From the NCBI GenBank assembly GCA_035530895.1, contig DATKTW010000033.1, positions 1 through 32,145 on the forward strand: DNA of 32,145 nt. The letters are read 5' to 3'. This document shows, one piece after another, positions 16,356 through 25,500 of this stretch. The translations under genes and the position numbers were made by a program. Each line of letters starts with the position of its first letter. Positions within the stretch are counted from its first letter, which is position 1. Below the pieces are notes generated by a model, which was not told where the DNA came from, made no database searches, and saw only the letters and a list, made by a program, of their open reading frames with translations. Origin of the DNA: SOKP01 sp035530895 (GTDB lineage Archaea > Asgardarchaeota > Lokiarchaeia > Sigyniarchaeales > SOKP01).

Positions 16356-16790
16356 CTATCTCATTGGTTTTTCTTTTTTGCCTGATAGTAACGCTTGTAA
16401 GCTTACACCGTTTACCATAACTACGCGCCATCGTACACCAGGAAGATCACCTACTGCTCGACCTTTAGCTCCCCCGATCCCTTCCACAACTACTCTATCA
16501 TGTTCTTCAATGAAATTAAGGGCACCGTCTCCCGGAAGAAAAGCAGTGATACTTTTTCCATTCTTTTTTAGCTGAACCCTGACGCACTTTCGAATAGCAG
16601 AGTTAGGTTGTTTACTTTCTCTCCCTACTTTTTGAAGTACGATACCCAATGCTTGAGGAGATCCTTCCATAGGATCAACTTTCTGTTTTAACTTAAGTTT
16701 CTTCCTTTTGTATTTAGTTTTACTCCATCTAAGCTTCTTTCTGTTATTTCTTAGTTTTCTAGCCGAATAGAGCCCTTTTGGCTTTGACAT
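16356..16790 (-). CDS. rps12: Ribosomal protein S12 (uS12)
   Basis: A 144-residue S12, the decoding-centre protein. It shows the K-Q-P-N-S-A-I-R-K-C-V-R-V motif, G-D-G-A-L-N-F-I-E-E-H-D and V-G-D-L-P-G-V-R-W-R-V near the end, all in archaeal/eukaryotic form (like S23). The conserved lysine/proline loop is intact. It belongs to the RpoA'-A''-L30e-NusA-S12-S7 cluster and is separated by 88 bases from nusA and by 9 bases from S7. Confidence 0.98.
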   Translation of the reverse strand: MSKPKGLYSARKLRNNRKKLRWSKTKYKRKKLKLKQKVDPMEGSPQALGIVLQKVGRESKQPNSAIRKCVRVQLKKNGKSITAFLPGDGALNFIEEHDRVVVEGIGGAKGRAVGDLPGVRWRVVMVNGVSLQALLSGKKEKPMR

Positions 16791-16878
16791 AATAAAAATT
16801 TTTAAAATGTTCCTTATTGAGATATACCTTAATATCTTCCTTAGAACTTAAAATTTTTGAAATTAGAAAAATAATGGC

Positions 16879-17367
16879 CTAATTTTTTGTGTTAATTATT
16901 ACGTTATCAACCTCAAAATGACGTAAAACGAGTTCTTTTATCTTTCTTATCATTGAACCCTCTTTACCGATGGCTTTTCCACGATCTTGAGGTCGTACAG
17001 AAATAATCACGGTTTTTTTTTCGTTTCTACTTTCTTTTACTTCAATGTTTTGCACTTTGATTGAATTCTTCGTAGTATTTAATATGAATTGAATGAATTG
17101 TTCGAGATTTTCTGACCAGGGAATCACATCAATCTTCTTTTGAAGCTTAGTCATAAGATCTTTCACATGTTCCCCAGCTTTACCAATTGCTTTCCCTACG
17201 TCTTCTTTTTTAACTAAGAATATAATTATTTCTGAGTTATTTTCAGGAGATTCAAATATAAGACAATCTTTAATAATAGCGCCAGAAATGTTATTGAAAA
17301 GCGATATTAATTCCATCGATTTTCTGTCGAGTTTGATATTTCTATGTAACATCTTAAAACGTTCCAT
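16879..17367 (-). CDS. nusA: NusA-like KH-domain protein
   Basis: A 162-residue archaeal NusA, which keeps only the two KH RNA-binding domains and lacks the bacterial N-terminal and S1 domains. The two G-x-x-G loops are G-K-A-I-G-K-A-G-E-H-V (58-68) and G-K-A-I-G-K-E-G-S-M-I (130-140). Its role is thought to be transcript binding during elongation or ribosome synthesis. It lies 7 bases after L30e and ahead of S12, the conserved archaeal order. Confidence 0.94.
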   Translation of the reverse strand: MERFKMLHRNIKLDRKSMELISLFNNISGAIIKDCLIFESPENNSEIIIFLVKKEDVGKAIGKAGEHVKDLMTKLQKKIDVIPWSENLEQFIQFILNTTKNSIKVQNIEVKESRNEKKTVIISVRPQDRGKAIGKEGSMIRKIKELVLRHFEVDNVIINTKN

Positions 17368-17374
17368 TTAGTCT

Positions 17375-17755
17375 TTAATTATTTTTAGCCTTTAAAGTTA
17401 TTAAGTCCGAATCTCCAAAATCGTTGATTCCGATAATGGAGATCATGTATGGCTTGCCCATTGCTAACCCTAGATCCCACGAAGAACCTTTATACTTGTG
17501 TATAAATACACTGCTATTTATAAGAGAATTATAATAACTTAATTGGGTTTCCAATTCGGCTGGACAGTTATTTGCGATAATGATCATTTTAAAAGGATTT
17601 TGTCTTAGTTGCCTTAAGACTTGTGTTTTACCAAAAATCATTTTACCCGTCTTATAAGCAACTTTTATATTAGTATCGATATCGAATTCTTTTACTTTCT
17701 TTCGGGATAAATCGATTGTATCGCTTATCTTTATGTTTTTCCTTACCATCGTCAT
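17375..17755 (-). CDS. rpl30e: Ribosomal protein L30e (eL30)
   Basis: A 126-residue L7Ae/L30e-fold protein: G-K-M-I-F-G-K-T-Q-V-L-R-Q-L-R near residue 37, then M-I-I-I-A-N-N-C-P-A and the Y-K-G-S-S-W-D-L-G-L-A-M-G-K-P segment typical of L30e. The position between RpoA'' and NusA fixes the identity. The frame begins M-T-M-V; the inner ATG at 17747-17749 is an equally good start. The C-terminal extension of about 15 residues is longer than usual (about 100 residues in many archaea). Confidence 0.93.
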   Translation of the reverse strand: MTMVRKNIKISDTIDLSRKKVKEFDIDTNIKVAYKTGKMIFGKTQVLRQLRQNPFKMIIIANNCPAELETQLSYYNSLINSSVFIHKYKGSSWDLGLAMGKPYMISIIGINDFGDSDLITLKAKNN

Positions 17756-17956
17756 AACTTGCTGTATCAGTTTTAAAATTCAAAAATAATGTAATAAAAA
17801 AATACATAATAACTTAAAATTTTATCGCATGTTCTCCTATTTCTTGTTTTCAAGGATTAACATAAAATTGAATTTTTATTTTTTTATTGTTGTATTTAAG
17901 TAGCATTAAAATCGTTGGTTAGGATGATAATTCGTGTGGTATAGCTATTTTATATA

Positions 17957-19159
17957 TTATTGCTTTTTTCCTAACTGTTCTAATATTTTGAGGTTAGCAT
18001 CTAAGTCGAACATAACATTTACTCGACCTGTGCCGATGGGACTAATTTGACCAATAATTACATTTTCAGGAATTCCAAGTAATTTCTCTTCTTCACCATA
18101 CAATCCTGCATCTAGTAATTGGTTTACTGTGACTTCAAACGCTGCTCTGGCAAATACACTCGATTTAGAACCTGAAATTCCATGCCTTCCAATTGATTGA
18201 ATTGAGCCTTCTACGCACATTAAATCGGATAAAATAATGAGGTGCCTTTTATCAACATCTAAACCTTGTTGCTCTAAAACTTTTTGAGCCTCTCTAATTA
18301 TCATTTTTCGAGCTGCCTCGATTCCATAAAGTTTTTCGATTTCATGAATATGATTTGATACAGTCCTAGTAGTATCTACACCTTCGATTTGAACGACGCC
18401 GTGCATATTTGTTCCTTCGGTTTTAATAACCCATTCCTTTTTATCGTCGGTTGGGGTTAGTAAACCTCTTTTAATACCACGTACACCTTTAACTACTTTT
18501 TTAAGTATCTTTTCTCTTAATTTTTGCAGATTCTGAATATCTTCTATTTGAGGATCAATTATTATAGAATTACCTTCGCGTTTAATTGTTCCCTTCTTTT
18601 TATATCGTTTTAATATTTCCGGAACAGATTCTATATCGATACCACGTTTCTCACAAATTTCGGGTATTAAGTTGATGACGATGTTCCAGTTGATAAAATC
18701 TAAGTCAACATCATGAGTGATTTGTTCAATGCGAATTTGTTCGATTCTTTTGTGAACTTCAATTGCCTTCTCTTCGCTTTGATTATACGGTTCTTCTAAA
18801 TAAATTGTTTGTTGAGGTGTACTTGGAAAACGTCGAGCATCTACTATTTCTATGAGTCTAGGAAGACCTTGGGTTACTGAGAATTCTTCTACGCCCGCGT
18901 AGTGAAATGTTCTTAAAGTCATTTGTGTTCCTGGTTCTCCAATACTTTGAGCAGCTACTGTTCCAACAGGTTCATGAGTTTCGACAATAGCGTTATTAAA
19001 ATTAATATAAATCTTGTTTAAAAGGTATTCCAGCTGTTCTTCTTCAAGATCTTCATCTTTGATACGATTTCTGATTTTTTCTATGAGATCGACGGGAATA
19101 CCATCTTCTTTGAGTACATTTAAGTTTTCCTCTAAAATTTCTTGAGTTACTTTTCCCAT
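17957..19159 (-). CDS. rpoA2: RNA polymerase subunit A'' (RpoA2)
   Basis: The C-terminal part of the largest RNA polymerase subunit, which is split in archaea. It contains the trigger-loop and jaw regions: E-P-V-G-T-V-A-A-Q-S-I-G-E-P-G-T-Q-M-T-L-R-T-F-H-Y-A-G region, the long insertion, and the final G-R-H-G-I-S-G-S-K-S-S-V-F-A-R-A-A-F-E clamp segment. At 400 residues it is typical. It starts 28 bases after the A' stop and is likely co-transcribed with it. A 200-base AT-rich gap separates it from L30e. Confidence 0.98.
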   Translation of the reverse strand: MGKVTQEILEENLNVLKEDGIPVDLIEKIRNRIKDEDLEEEQLEYLLNKIYINFNNAIVETHEPVGTVAAQSIGEPGTQMTLRTFHYAGVEEFSVTQGLPRLIEIVDARRFPSTPQQTIYLEEPYNQSEEKAIEVHKRIEQIRIEQITHDVDLDFINWNIVINLIPEICEKRGIDIESVPEILKRYKKKGTIKREGNSIIIDPQIEDIQNLQKLREKILKKVVKGVRGIKRGLLTPTDDKKEWVIKTEGTNMHGVVQIEGVDTTRTVSNHIHEIEKLYGIEAARKMIIREAQKVLEQQGLDVDKRHLIILSDLMCVEGSIQSIGRHGISGSKSSVFARAAFEVTVNQLLDAGLYGEEEKLLGIPENVIIGQISPIGTGRVNVMFDLDANLKILEQLGKKQ

Positions 19160-19187
19160 TTCATTTGACCTTTAAAAATTTAATATA

Positions 19188-22145
19188 TTATCCTAATCTT
19201 TCTTTTTTCCAGTCTAAATATCCTTTTGTGAGTTTCCCTCTCCATTCTGCGTTTTTACTCGTCTCCATATTATACAATTCCCTCAATTCTTCTTCACTGA
19301 GCGCTTGATCTTTCTTATCTGCTTTTTCTTGTTTTTCAGGCTCATCTTTGGCAGTTTTTTTGGGTGTAGGTTTTTTAGCGGGAGGTTTTTTAGTTGTTTC
19401 TTTTTTAGCTGTAGTTTTAGGTTTTGGAGTTTTTTTGATTTCCTCGCGAATTTCGTTTAAATCAAGTGTTTTAGCTTTGAGCAGAAGAACTTCAAGATTT
19501 ACGGCTTCTGAATGATCGGTATGCATAGGATCTATACCGTCGTCACCATACCGGAATTGGATAATATTCTTATCACTATTCCTTACAGTCCCATCATTTT
19601 CGATGATCATGTCTTGTAAAGCGTTTACCAACCGTCTTTGCATATATCCACTAGTAGAGGTACGAACAGCAGTATCTACTAAACCCTCTCGACCACCCAT
19701 GGCATGAAAAAAGAATTCCTCGGGATTTAGTCCTTTTCGGTAAGAACTTTCGACAAAACCTCTTGCTTGAGGTGTTAAATCGTCTAGTTTAAAATGTGGA
19801 AGAGTTCTTGAACCATATCCTCTATTAATTCTTTCACCTCTTATCGCTTGTTGACCCACTACAGCGGACATTTGTCCTAAATTTAAAATGTTTCCTCTAG
19901 CTCCCGATTTTGTCATAATGACTGAATGAGCTTCGTCTCCAATATGGTGAGCTGCGGTTTCTTCAGCCATTTTTCTCGCTTCTGCTAATACTTGTCTAAT
20001 TCTAAGTTCAAGTGTTTCGCGCATAGAACGTCCGGGGGCTCTTCTCAAAACCGTCGTGTCATTTTCGTTAAGCGCTTTGATTAGTTTATCTGCTTCATCA
20101 TCAGCATCTTTTAGGATTTTCTGAATTTTGTCATAAGCTTCACCGGAGACAAAAACTTCATCCAATCCCATTGTCATTCCATTCTGACGAATAACGTACA
20201 ATAGCATTTTTGTGGCGCTATCTAAGAATAGTCTCCCTCGCGCGTTTCCATGGTCTTTAATTACACGCTGTAGTATACTATTAGATTGCATAGCACCAAA
20301 TGAGTTTTCGTCAATAGTTCCCGTTATAAGAACACCGTTTTTAATTACTACATAAGCATCGTATTCGCAACCTTCTTCCTTGCAAACTTCACACTTCTTA
20401 CAAAATTTCGATTTTACTTTTATATTCAAATCGTCCGGAAAAAGAGTACTAAAAATTTGCTTTCCCGAATATAACTTCTCAGGATCGGTTTTAATAGGAG
20501 TAATATCATCTAAACTAAATTCTGGTTTAGATTCAAAGACATCTCCCAAATAGAGTAATTTCAATGTGTCTTTTCTGTTATAAACTGAGTCTACACTAGT
20601 AAATTGAAAAACAGAGGAAATAAAGTCTTGAATTCCTCCTAAAATTGGACCCCCAAATCTCGGAGATAATATGTGTTCTTGCACTTTCAGTAGCAGTTCG
20701 GCTTCAGTTCGAGCCTCTTCGCTTTGTGGGACATGCAAGTTCATTTCATCACCATCAAAATCGGCGTTATAAGGTGGACAAACGGTTAAATTTAACCTAA
20801 AAGTTCGGCCATCCATTATTTTAACCTCGTGTGCCATAATAGACATTCTATGAAGGGAAGGTTGTCGATTGAACAAAACTAAATCACCATTTGCTAAATG
20901 TCGTTCAACTGTATATCCTGGAGCTAGCATTTCTGCAATAATTTTACGATTCTTGACATATCGTAAATCTATCCTTCTACGATCGCTTCTAATTATATAA
21001 TTTGCTCCTGGATGATTAAAAGGTCCATTAAGAACGAGTTGTTTCATTTCTTCGATGTTCCAATCGTTTATATTTGTAGGTATGGTTAAAATTTTAGCTA
21101 TTTCCAGTGGTACACCTACATCATTAATGCTAATGAAAGGGTTTGGAGAAATTACGGAGCGTGCTGAAAAATCGACTCTTTTTCCACTTAAGTTGCTTCT
21201 AAATCTTCCTTCTTTCCCTTTTAATCTCTGTGTAAGAGTTCTTAAAGCTCTCCCTGATCTATGTCTCGCTGGTGGAATTCCAGAAACTTGATTATCGAAA
21301 TAAGTTGTAATATGATACTGAAGTAATTCCCATAAATCCTCTACAATTAGATGCGGTGCACCTGCATCAATATTCTCTCTAAGTCTTTGGTTAATGCGAA
21401 TAACATCAACTAATTTGTGGGTTAAATCATCTTCAGATCTAATTCCACTATCTAACGTAATAGATGGTCGAGCACATACAGGTGGAATTGGTAATACAGT
21501 AAATATTACCCATTCAAGTCTCGCATTTTCAGGGGCTACTCCTAAAATCCTAAGGTCATTATCGGTCATTTTTATAAGACGTTCTAGTATTTCAATAGGA
21601 GTAATCCTTCGGGAGCCCTTAGTTTCTTCTTCTTCATAAAAAGTAGTAGGTTTTTCAATTACAATTTTTTTCTTTTTTGCGCCGCAATACGGGCAAACTT
21701 TACTTTTTCTTGCACGCTTAAACACTATCTTCGTAGCATCTTCATCACCTTCAAAGAAAATTCTACGGTGCTTTAATTGTTCTGTCCTGAATAAATCCAT
21801 TTCTTCTTCTGTTAACATTAACCTTGAGCATTCAGGACAGATGCTTCTTAGGACTTTAAGGACTTTTTTCGCATAGCCGACATGAATAACGGGCCTAGCT
21901 AATTCAATATGACCAAAGTGCCCCATACAATTACTTACAAGGTTACCACAAGTCTGACATCTCTGTCCCGGCTCAATAGTCCCTAATCGTTGGTCCATAA
22001 GACCACTAGGAATAGGTAAACCATCTTCATCATAAGTGTCTGCCGTAATTATTCTGGCAGCAGACATTTTTCTAATTTCGTCCGGACTTAGCAATCCGAA
22101 TTTAATTTTTTCAATTAATTTAGTACGACTGAATGAATAACTCAT
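19188..22145 (-). CDS. rpoA1: RNA polymerase subunit A' (RpoA1) with Lys/Pro-rich C-terminal extension
   Basis: The N-terminal, catalytic part of the largest RNA polymerase subunit. It has the zinc sites C63/C66/C73/H76 and C103/C106/C151/C154, and the absolutely conserved N-A-D-F-D-G-D-E-M (460-468) with the three Mg-binding aspartates at 462, 464 and 466. A further C-K-K-C-E-V-C...C cluster lies in the funnel region. At 985 residues it is about 80-100 longer than most archaeal A'. The excess is at the end: residues 904-945 are a repetitive Lys/Pro/Thr/Ala tract like a histone H1 tail, followed by a folded-looking end that includes W-R-G-K-L-T-K-G-Y-L-D-W. No rpoB or rpoH lies upstream, unlike the usual order. 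Confidence 0.98.
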   Translation of the reverse strand: MSYSFSRTKLIEKIKFGLLSPDEIRKMSAARIITADTYDEDGLPIPSGLMDQRLGTIEPGQRCQTCGNLVSNCMGHFGHIELARPVIHVGYAKKVLKVLRSICPECSRLMLTEEEMDLFRTEQLKHRRIFFEGDEDATKIVFKRARKSKVCPYCGAKKKKIVIEKPTTFYEEEETKGSRRITPIEILERLIKMTDNDLRILGVAPENARLEWVIFTVLPIPPVCARPSITLDSGIRSEDDLTHKLVDVIRINQRLRENIDAGAPHLIVEDLWELLQYHITTYFDNQVSGIPPARHRSGRALRTLTQRLKGKEGRFRSNLSGKRVDFSARSVISPNPFISINDVGVPLEIAKILTIPTNINDWNIEEMKQLVLNGPFNHPGANYIIRSDRRRIDLRYVKNRKIIAEMLAPGYTVERHLANGDLVLFNRQPSLHRMSIMAHEVKIMDGRTFRLNLTVCPPYNADFDGDEMNLHVPQSEEARTEAELLLKVQEHILSPRFGGPILGGIQDFISSVFQFTSVDSVYNRKDTLKLLYLGDVFESKPEFSLDDITPIKTDPEKLYSGKQIFSTLFPDDLNIKVKSKFCKKCEVCKEEGCEYDAYVVIKNGVLITGTIDENSFGAMQSNSILQRVIKDHGNARGRLFLDSATKMLLYVIRQNGMTMGLDEVFVSGEAYDKIQKILKDADDEADKLIKALNENDTTVLRRAPGRSMRETLELRIRQVLAEARKMAEETAAHHIGDEAHSVIMTKSGARGNILNLGQMSAVVGQQAIRGERINRGYGSRTLPHFKLDDLTPQARGFVESSYRKGLNPEEFFFHAMGGREGLVDTAVRTSTSGYMQRRLVNALQDMIIENDGTVRNSDKNIIQFRYGDDGIDPMHTDHSEAVNLEVLLLKAKTLDLNEIREEIKKTPKPKTTAKKETTKKPPAKKPTPKKTAKDEPEKQEKADKKDQALSEEELRELYNMETSKNAEWRGKLTKGYLDWKKERLG

Positions 22146-22331
22146 AAATCCAAAATAACCTCAATTTTTGAATTAAAAGGATAAAACAATAAAGAATAAG
22201 TTAACAAGTTCTGCACTATAAAGAGATTAAGCAAGCAAATATTAAAAATTTTTCGGATTAGGCATTTTTTTATCTATTCTTTTATTACTCTATATCAAGT
22301 TGTTTAATTTATAGATGTATTCTTTCAAGTT

Positions 22332-22934
22332 ATGATGAAGATAAAAACGATATTTAAAAGTAAATTAATGGTGTTCTGCATTCAAATATTAATTTTACTG
22401 ATATCTAGCGTGATATTTAATTATCGGATTCAAATTGATTTTGATTTGAGTACTAACCCTCGAGCAGGGGAACAACAATTTATTATCCAATTTCTTGCAA
22501 ACATAATTTTATATAATACAACTTTTGGTTTTTTATACATAAATATTACATGGGTAATTGTATCGTTATTACCTATTCTAATTTTTAACAATTACAGAAA
22601 AGCTTATTCAATGAATTTAACAACTTTTTTTTTCCCTAATTTCTTTTTTTATGTTTTCTATTGGAGGTATTCAATAACATCATTTAGCTCTGTTTTACCA
22701 ACTTTTTTAGTCGAAACTATCGCGCTAGCAATTACTATCCTAATCTTTTCCATAGGGTTATCATTAATCTTTAAATTAATTAGAAATTTTGAAAATGATG
22801 AGAATAAAGTAAATATAACGGAAATAGAATTAAAAAATAGATCAGAATGCCCTCAATGTGGAACTAAATTCGATTCAAAACCTAAATATTGCTATAACTG
22901 TAATAGTCATTTAATAGAAGAATTAGGTGAATAA
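22332..22934 (+). CDS. Membrane protein with C-terminal zinc ribbon
   Basis: A 200-residue protein with about four hydrophobic segments (about 10-30, 48-85 as one long or two shorter helices, 98-112 and 123-152). A short cytoplasmic tail carries a rubredoxin-like zinc ribbon: C-P-Q-C near residue 174 and C-Y-N-C near residue 190. I do not recognise a named family; such membrane-plus-zinc-ribbon proteins are frequent in archaea. It overlaps the next gene's GTG start by 8 bases, so it is very likely the first gene of a three-gene operon with the acyl-CoA synthetase-like protein and the EamA transporter. The start is the ATG at 22332; a second ATG directly follows at 22335. Confidence 0.75.
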   Translation: MMKIKTIFKSKLMVFCIQILILLISSVIFNYRIQIDFDLSTNPRAGEQQFIIQFLANIILYNTTFGFLYINITWVIVSLLPILIFNNYRKAYSMNLTTFFFPNFFFYVFYWRYSITSFSSVLPTFLVETIALAITILIFSIGLSLIFKLIRNFENDENKVNITEIELKNRSECPQCGTKFDSKPKYCYNCNSHLIEELGE

Positions 22935-24393
22935 CTTGGAAGATTTTGATAGGATAGCCTTCTTAGATTTATTGTTTAAACCAAAAAATGTTCTTATATA
23001 TGATGCAAAGCCCAAGATTTCTTTTTTTGTAGATGGATTTATTAGACAAGGATACAATTTGGAAAATCTCTATTTAGTTTCTACTAAAGTTCAAGAACTT
23101 TTAGGCATAAAATGTTTAAAATCTGTTGATAATGTCCCTGTTGATTCGATCGATCTCGTTATTTTATCAGTTAGAAGAGACGATTTGATTAAAGAATTAT
23201 CAAACCTTTTATCTCGTAAGATAATTAAGTTTATTCACATTTTTACAGCGGGCACTGGAGAATTTGATGAAAAAGGTGCTAAAATTGAAAGGGAAATTAA
23301 AGAAATTCTTAAAGCTTATCCCTCTACGAGAAGCATAGGCCCAAATTGTATGGGTTTATACTGTCCCCATGGAAAGATCGCTTATTATTCCTCGTTTCCA
23401 ATTGAAAGCGGGAACATAGCATTAATTTTCCAATCAGGGGATTTACATTCTAAAATGATTAAATTTGGCTCTCGAAGGTATAATTTAAGATTTTCGAAAT
23501 GTGTAAGCATAGGGAATTGTATCGATATACAAATTTCTGAACTCTTACAATACTTAAACAAAGACATCGAAACGCAAGTTATTTGCGTTTATTTCGAAGG
23601 TCTGCCTGTTTTATACAAAAATGAGGGTAAGAGATTATTGAACGCGTTGAAATCAATGGATAAACTAGTGCTCTTTATGCGCGGAGGTAGGACTGAGAGA
23701 GGTCAGGCAGCAGTATTAACCCATACGGGCTCCTTGGCTTCAAAAGGTGATATTTGGAAAGCAATATTTAAACAGACGCCAATTATTGAAGTTCCACCAT
23801 CTTTAGATGAGTTAATCGATTATACCTACCTATTTTCCATACACACACAAAATTATAAAGAAAGAAATAAAGAGGTAGAGTATCCCAAATCCAAAAATGT
23901 TTTAGTAGTTTTATGGTCTGGAGGTTTTGGAATTTTAGCTACAGATATTTTAACGGAATTAGGTTTGAACCTACCGATTATATCAGGAAAAAAGTTAGAC
24001 GCTCTAAAACAAATATATCCTATTAAAATTGGGAGTTTATCTAATCCTTTGGATATGCCTTGGATTATTTCAAGTAAAGTGTATTTGGAGGTTTGTAAGG
24101 CAGCGATAGATCAAACTATCGATTTAGTATTGGTAGTAACTGATGCTTGGAAGGATTTGGATGATGACAGATTCAATAATTTTTATAGCAATTTACTTGG
24201 AATTAAGAAACATGTAGAATCTTTAGAAAAAATCGTTGTGATTATATTACCCCAGTATCCTAGCGAATCACGGAATATATTATCCAACAAACTGAAAAAC
24301 GATGGATTTTTCGTATATGAATCAATAGAGAGCGCAGCAAAGTCATTTTTGAAGTTATACGAATATGGGAAAAAGAGGAAAGTAGCTTTATGA
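22927..24393 (+). CDS. ADP-forming acyl-CoA synthetase alpha-subunit-like protein
   Basis: 488 residues with the three-domain plan of the NDP-forming acyl-CoA synthetase alpha subunit: a CoA-binding Rossmann domain (about 15-125), then two flavodoxin-like ligase domains. G-P-N-C-M-G (138-143), F-Q-S-G-D-L (168-173), S-I-G-N-C-I-D (194-200) and T-H-T-G-S-L-A with His266, the expected phosphohistidine, are kept. The N-terminal CoA loop is odd: where the family has a G-A-S/T stretch this protein reads I-Y-D-A-K-P-K. No beta (ATP-grasp) subunit is fused or adjacent, so it may pair with one encoded elsewhere or have a different role. It starts at a GTG overlapping the upstream gene by 8 bases and its stop overlaps the next start by 4 bases. 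Translational coupling is likely. Confidence 0.85.
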   Translation: MNNLEDFDRIAFLDLLFKPKNVLIYDAKPKISFFVDGFIRQGYNLENLYLVSTKVQELLGIKCLKSVDNVPVDSIDLVILSVRRDDLIKELSNLLSRKIIKFIHIFTAGTGEFDEKGAKIEREIKEILKAYPSTRSIGPNCMGLYCPHGKIAYYSSFPIESGNIALIFQSGDLHSKMIKFGSRRYNLRFSKCVSIGNCIDIQISELLQYLNKDIETQVICVYFEGLPVLYKNEGKRLLNALKSMDKLVLFMRGGRTERGQAAVLTHTGSLASKGDIWKAIFKQTPIIEVPPSLDELIDYTYLFSIHTQNYKERNKEVEYPKSKNVLVVLWSGGFGILATDILTELGLNLPIISGKKLDALKQIYPIKIGSLSNPLDMPWIISSKVYLEVCKAAIDQTIDLVLVVTDAWKDLDDDRFNNFYSNLLGIKKHVESLEKIVVIILPQYPSESRNILSNKLKNDGFFVYESIESAAKSFLKLYEYGKKRKVAL

Positions 24394-25346
24394 CTGGAGA
24401 ATTAATCGCAATTTTCGCAGTTTTAACTTTTGTAGTATCAAATGTCCTCTGCCGAAAAACTGAGCGTGATGCTAGCCCTGCTTTCATTAACTTTTTTCGC
24501 ACTGCAATTGGAACTTTAACATTTATAGTGGTCACTGTTGTTATAGGTATTTTTACATATATATTCTTAATACCATGGTATTTGTGGATAATAACAGTCC
24601 TAAGTTTTCTTTTTGGACAAGTAATTGGAGACACAGCATATTTTAAAGCTCAACAAGAACTTGGGTCTACGGTTGCTTTAGCGATTTCCATGACATTTCC
24701 TTTGTTTACAATTATTCTTTCATTAATTTTTCTAAATCGTGCTTTTGAATATAAACTAATTCTATCGATAGTTCTTATTGGAGCAGGGATCATAGTGATA
24801 GGGAAATCAAAAATAAATACTGAAAACAAAAACTCACAAGATTCGGAAGTTCACTCTCAAAAATTAATTTCTTATACTCCCTTAAAGTCAATTGTCTACG
24901 CCTTAATAGCTTCTCTTGGATGGGCTATTGGTCTTGTCATAATAGATTATGCGACGAATCTAATTGATCAAATCTTAATTACAAATGGAATAAGTTCTAT
25001 TATTGCTAATGTAATTCGCTTTCCATTTGCTCTGTTAATTTTGTTGGTAATGGTTTGGAGAGAAAACAGATTTGGTGATAGAAAGCAAAAAAAGTACTCA
25101 TTTAGAAAACCTTCTCAAACATGGTTAATTCTGCTTATAGCTTCTATTATAGGAACTTCTTTAGGAGCATATCTATACACTGAAGCGGCTCACACAGCGG
25201 GAGCGATTGTATTGTCATTAATAGCGAGTGCAAGCCCCTTATTTTCGCTTCCACTAACCTATTGGTTAAATAAAGAGAGGATTACTAAATATGGTTTTTT
25301 GGGAGTACTTTCTACGACATTAGGAGTAATTGTGGTTATAATATAA
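24390..25346 (+). CDS. EamA-family (DMT superfamily) transporter
   Basis: A 318-residue membrane protein with ten predicted helices in two repeats, each of EamA type. The first repeat has R-K-T-E-R-D-A-S-P-A-F-I-N-F-F-R-T near residue 21 and Q-V-I-G-D-T-A-Y-F-K-A near residue 77. The second has S-L-G-W-A-I-G, then G-T-S-L-G-A-Y-L-Y-T-E-A and the L-S-L-I-A-S-A-S-P-L-F-S-L-P helix. Members export small metabolites such as amino acids or nucleosides; the substrate cannot be told. The ATG overlaps the upstream stop (ATGA), so it belongs to the preceding operon. It converges on a decayed ilvC fragment. Confidence 0.88.
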   Translation: MTGELIAIFAVLTFVVSNVLCRKTERDASPAFINFFRTAIGTLTFIVVTVVIGIFTYIFLIPWYLWIITVLSFLFGQVIGDTAYFKAQQELGSTVALAISMTFPLFTIILSLIFLNRAFEYKLILSIVLIGAGIIVIGKSKINTENKNSQDSEVHSQKLISYTPLKSIVYALIASLGWAIGLVIIDYATNLIDQILITNGISSIIANVIRFPFALLILLVMVWRENRFGDRKQKKYSFRKPSQTWLILLIASIIGTSLGAYLYTEAAHTAGAIVLSLIASASPLFSLPLTYWLNKERITKYGFLGVLSTTLGVIVVII

Positions 25347-25350
25347 AAAT

Positions 25351-25500
25351 TTACTCGGAATATAGCTCAAATAATTTCAATTCATCTGAAATCGCTTTTA
25401 ATTTAGCAATTTCTTCATTAGTTGGAGAATCCTCGTCGTAGATATCGTAAAGATTTAAATTGAGGTTTTGTCTTACCTCTTTTTCTATTTTATTTATCTT
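25351..25500 (-). pseudogene. Open fragment without a start codon, following the ilvC-like remnant
   Basis: About 49 codons (K-I-N-K-I-E-K-E-V-R-Q-N...F-E-L-Y-S-E) run from just after a TAG to a TAA. There is no start codon, and the frame differs by one base from the ilvC-like fragment upstream. The composition is acidic, helical and protein-like. A single indel near 25500 would fuse it to that fragment into a protein of about 100 residues. It is probably a gene remnant. Confidence 0.35.

Noticed and set aside
24260..24634. 124-codon minus-strand frame
   Set aside because: Antisense shadow across the acyl-CoA synthetase-like gene and the EamA gene.
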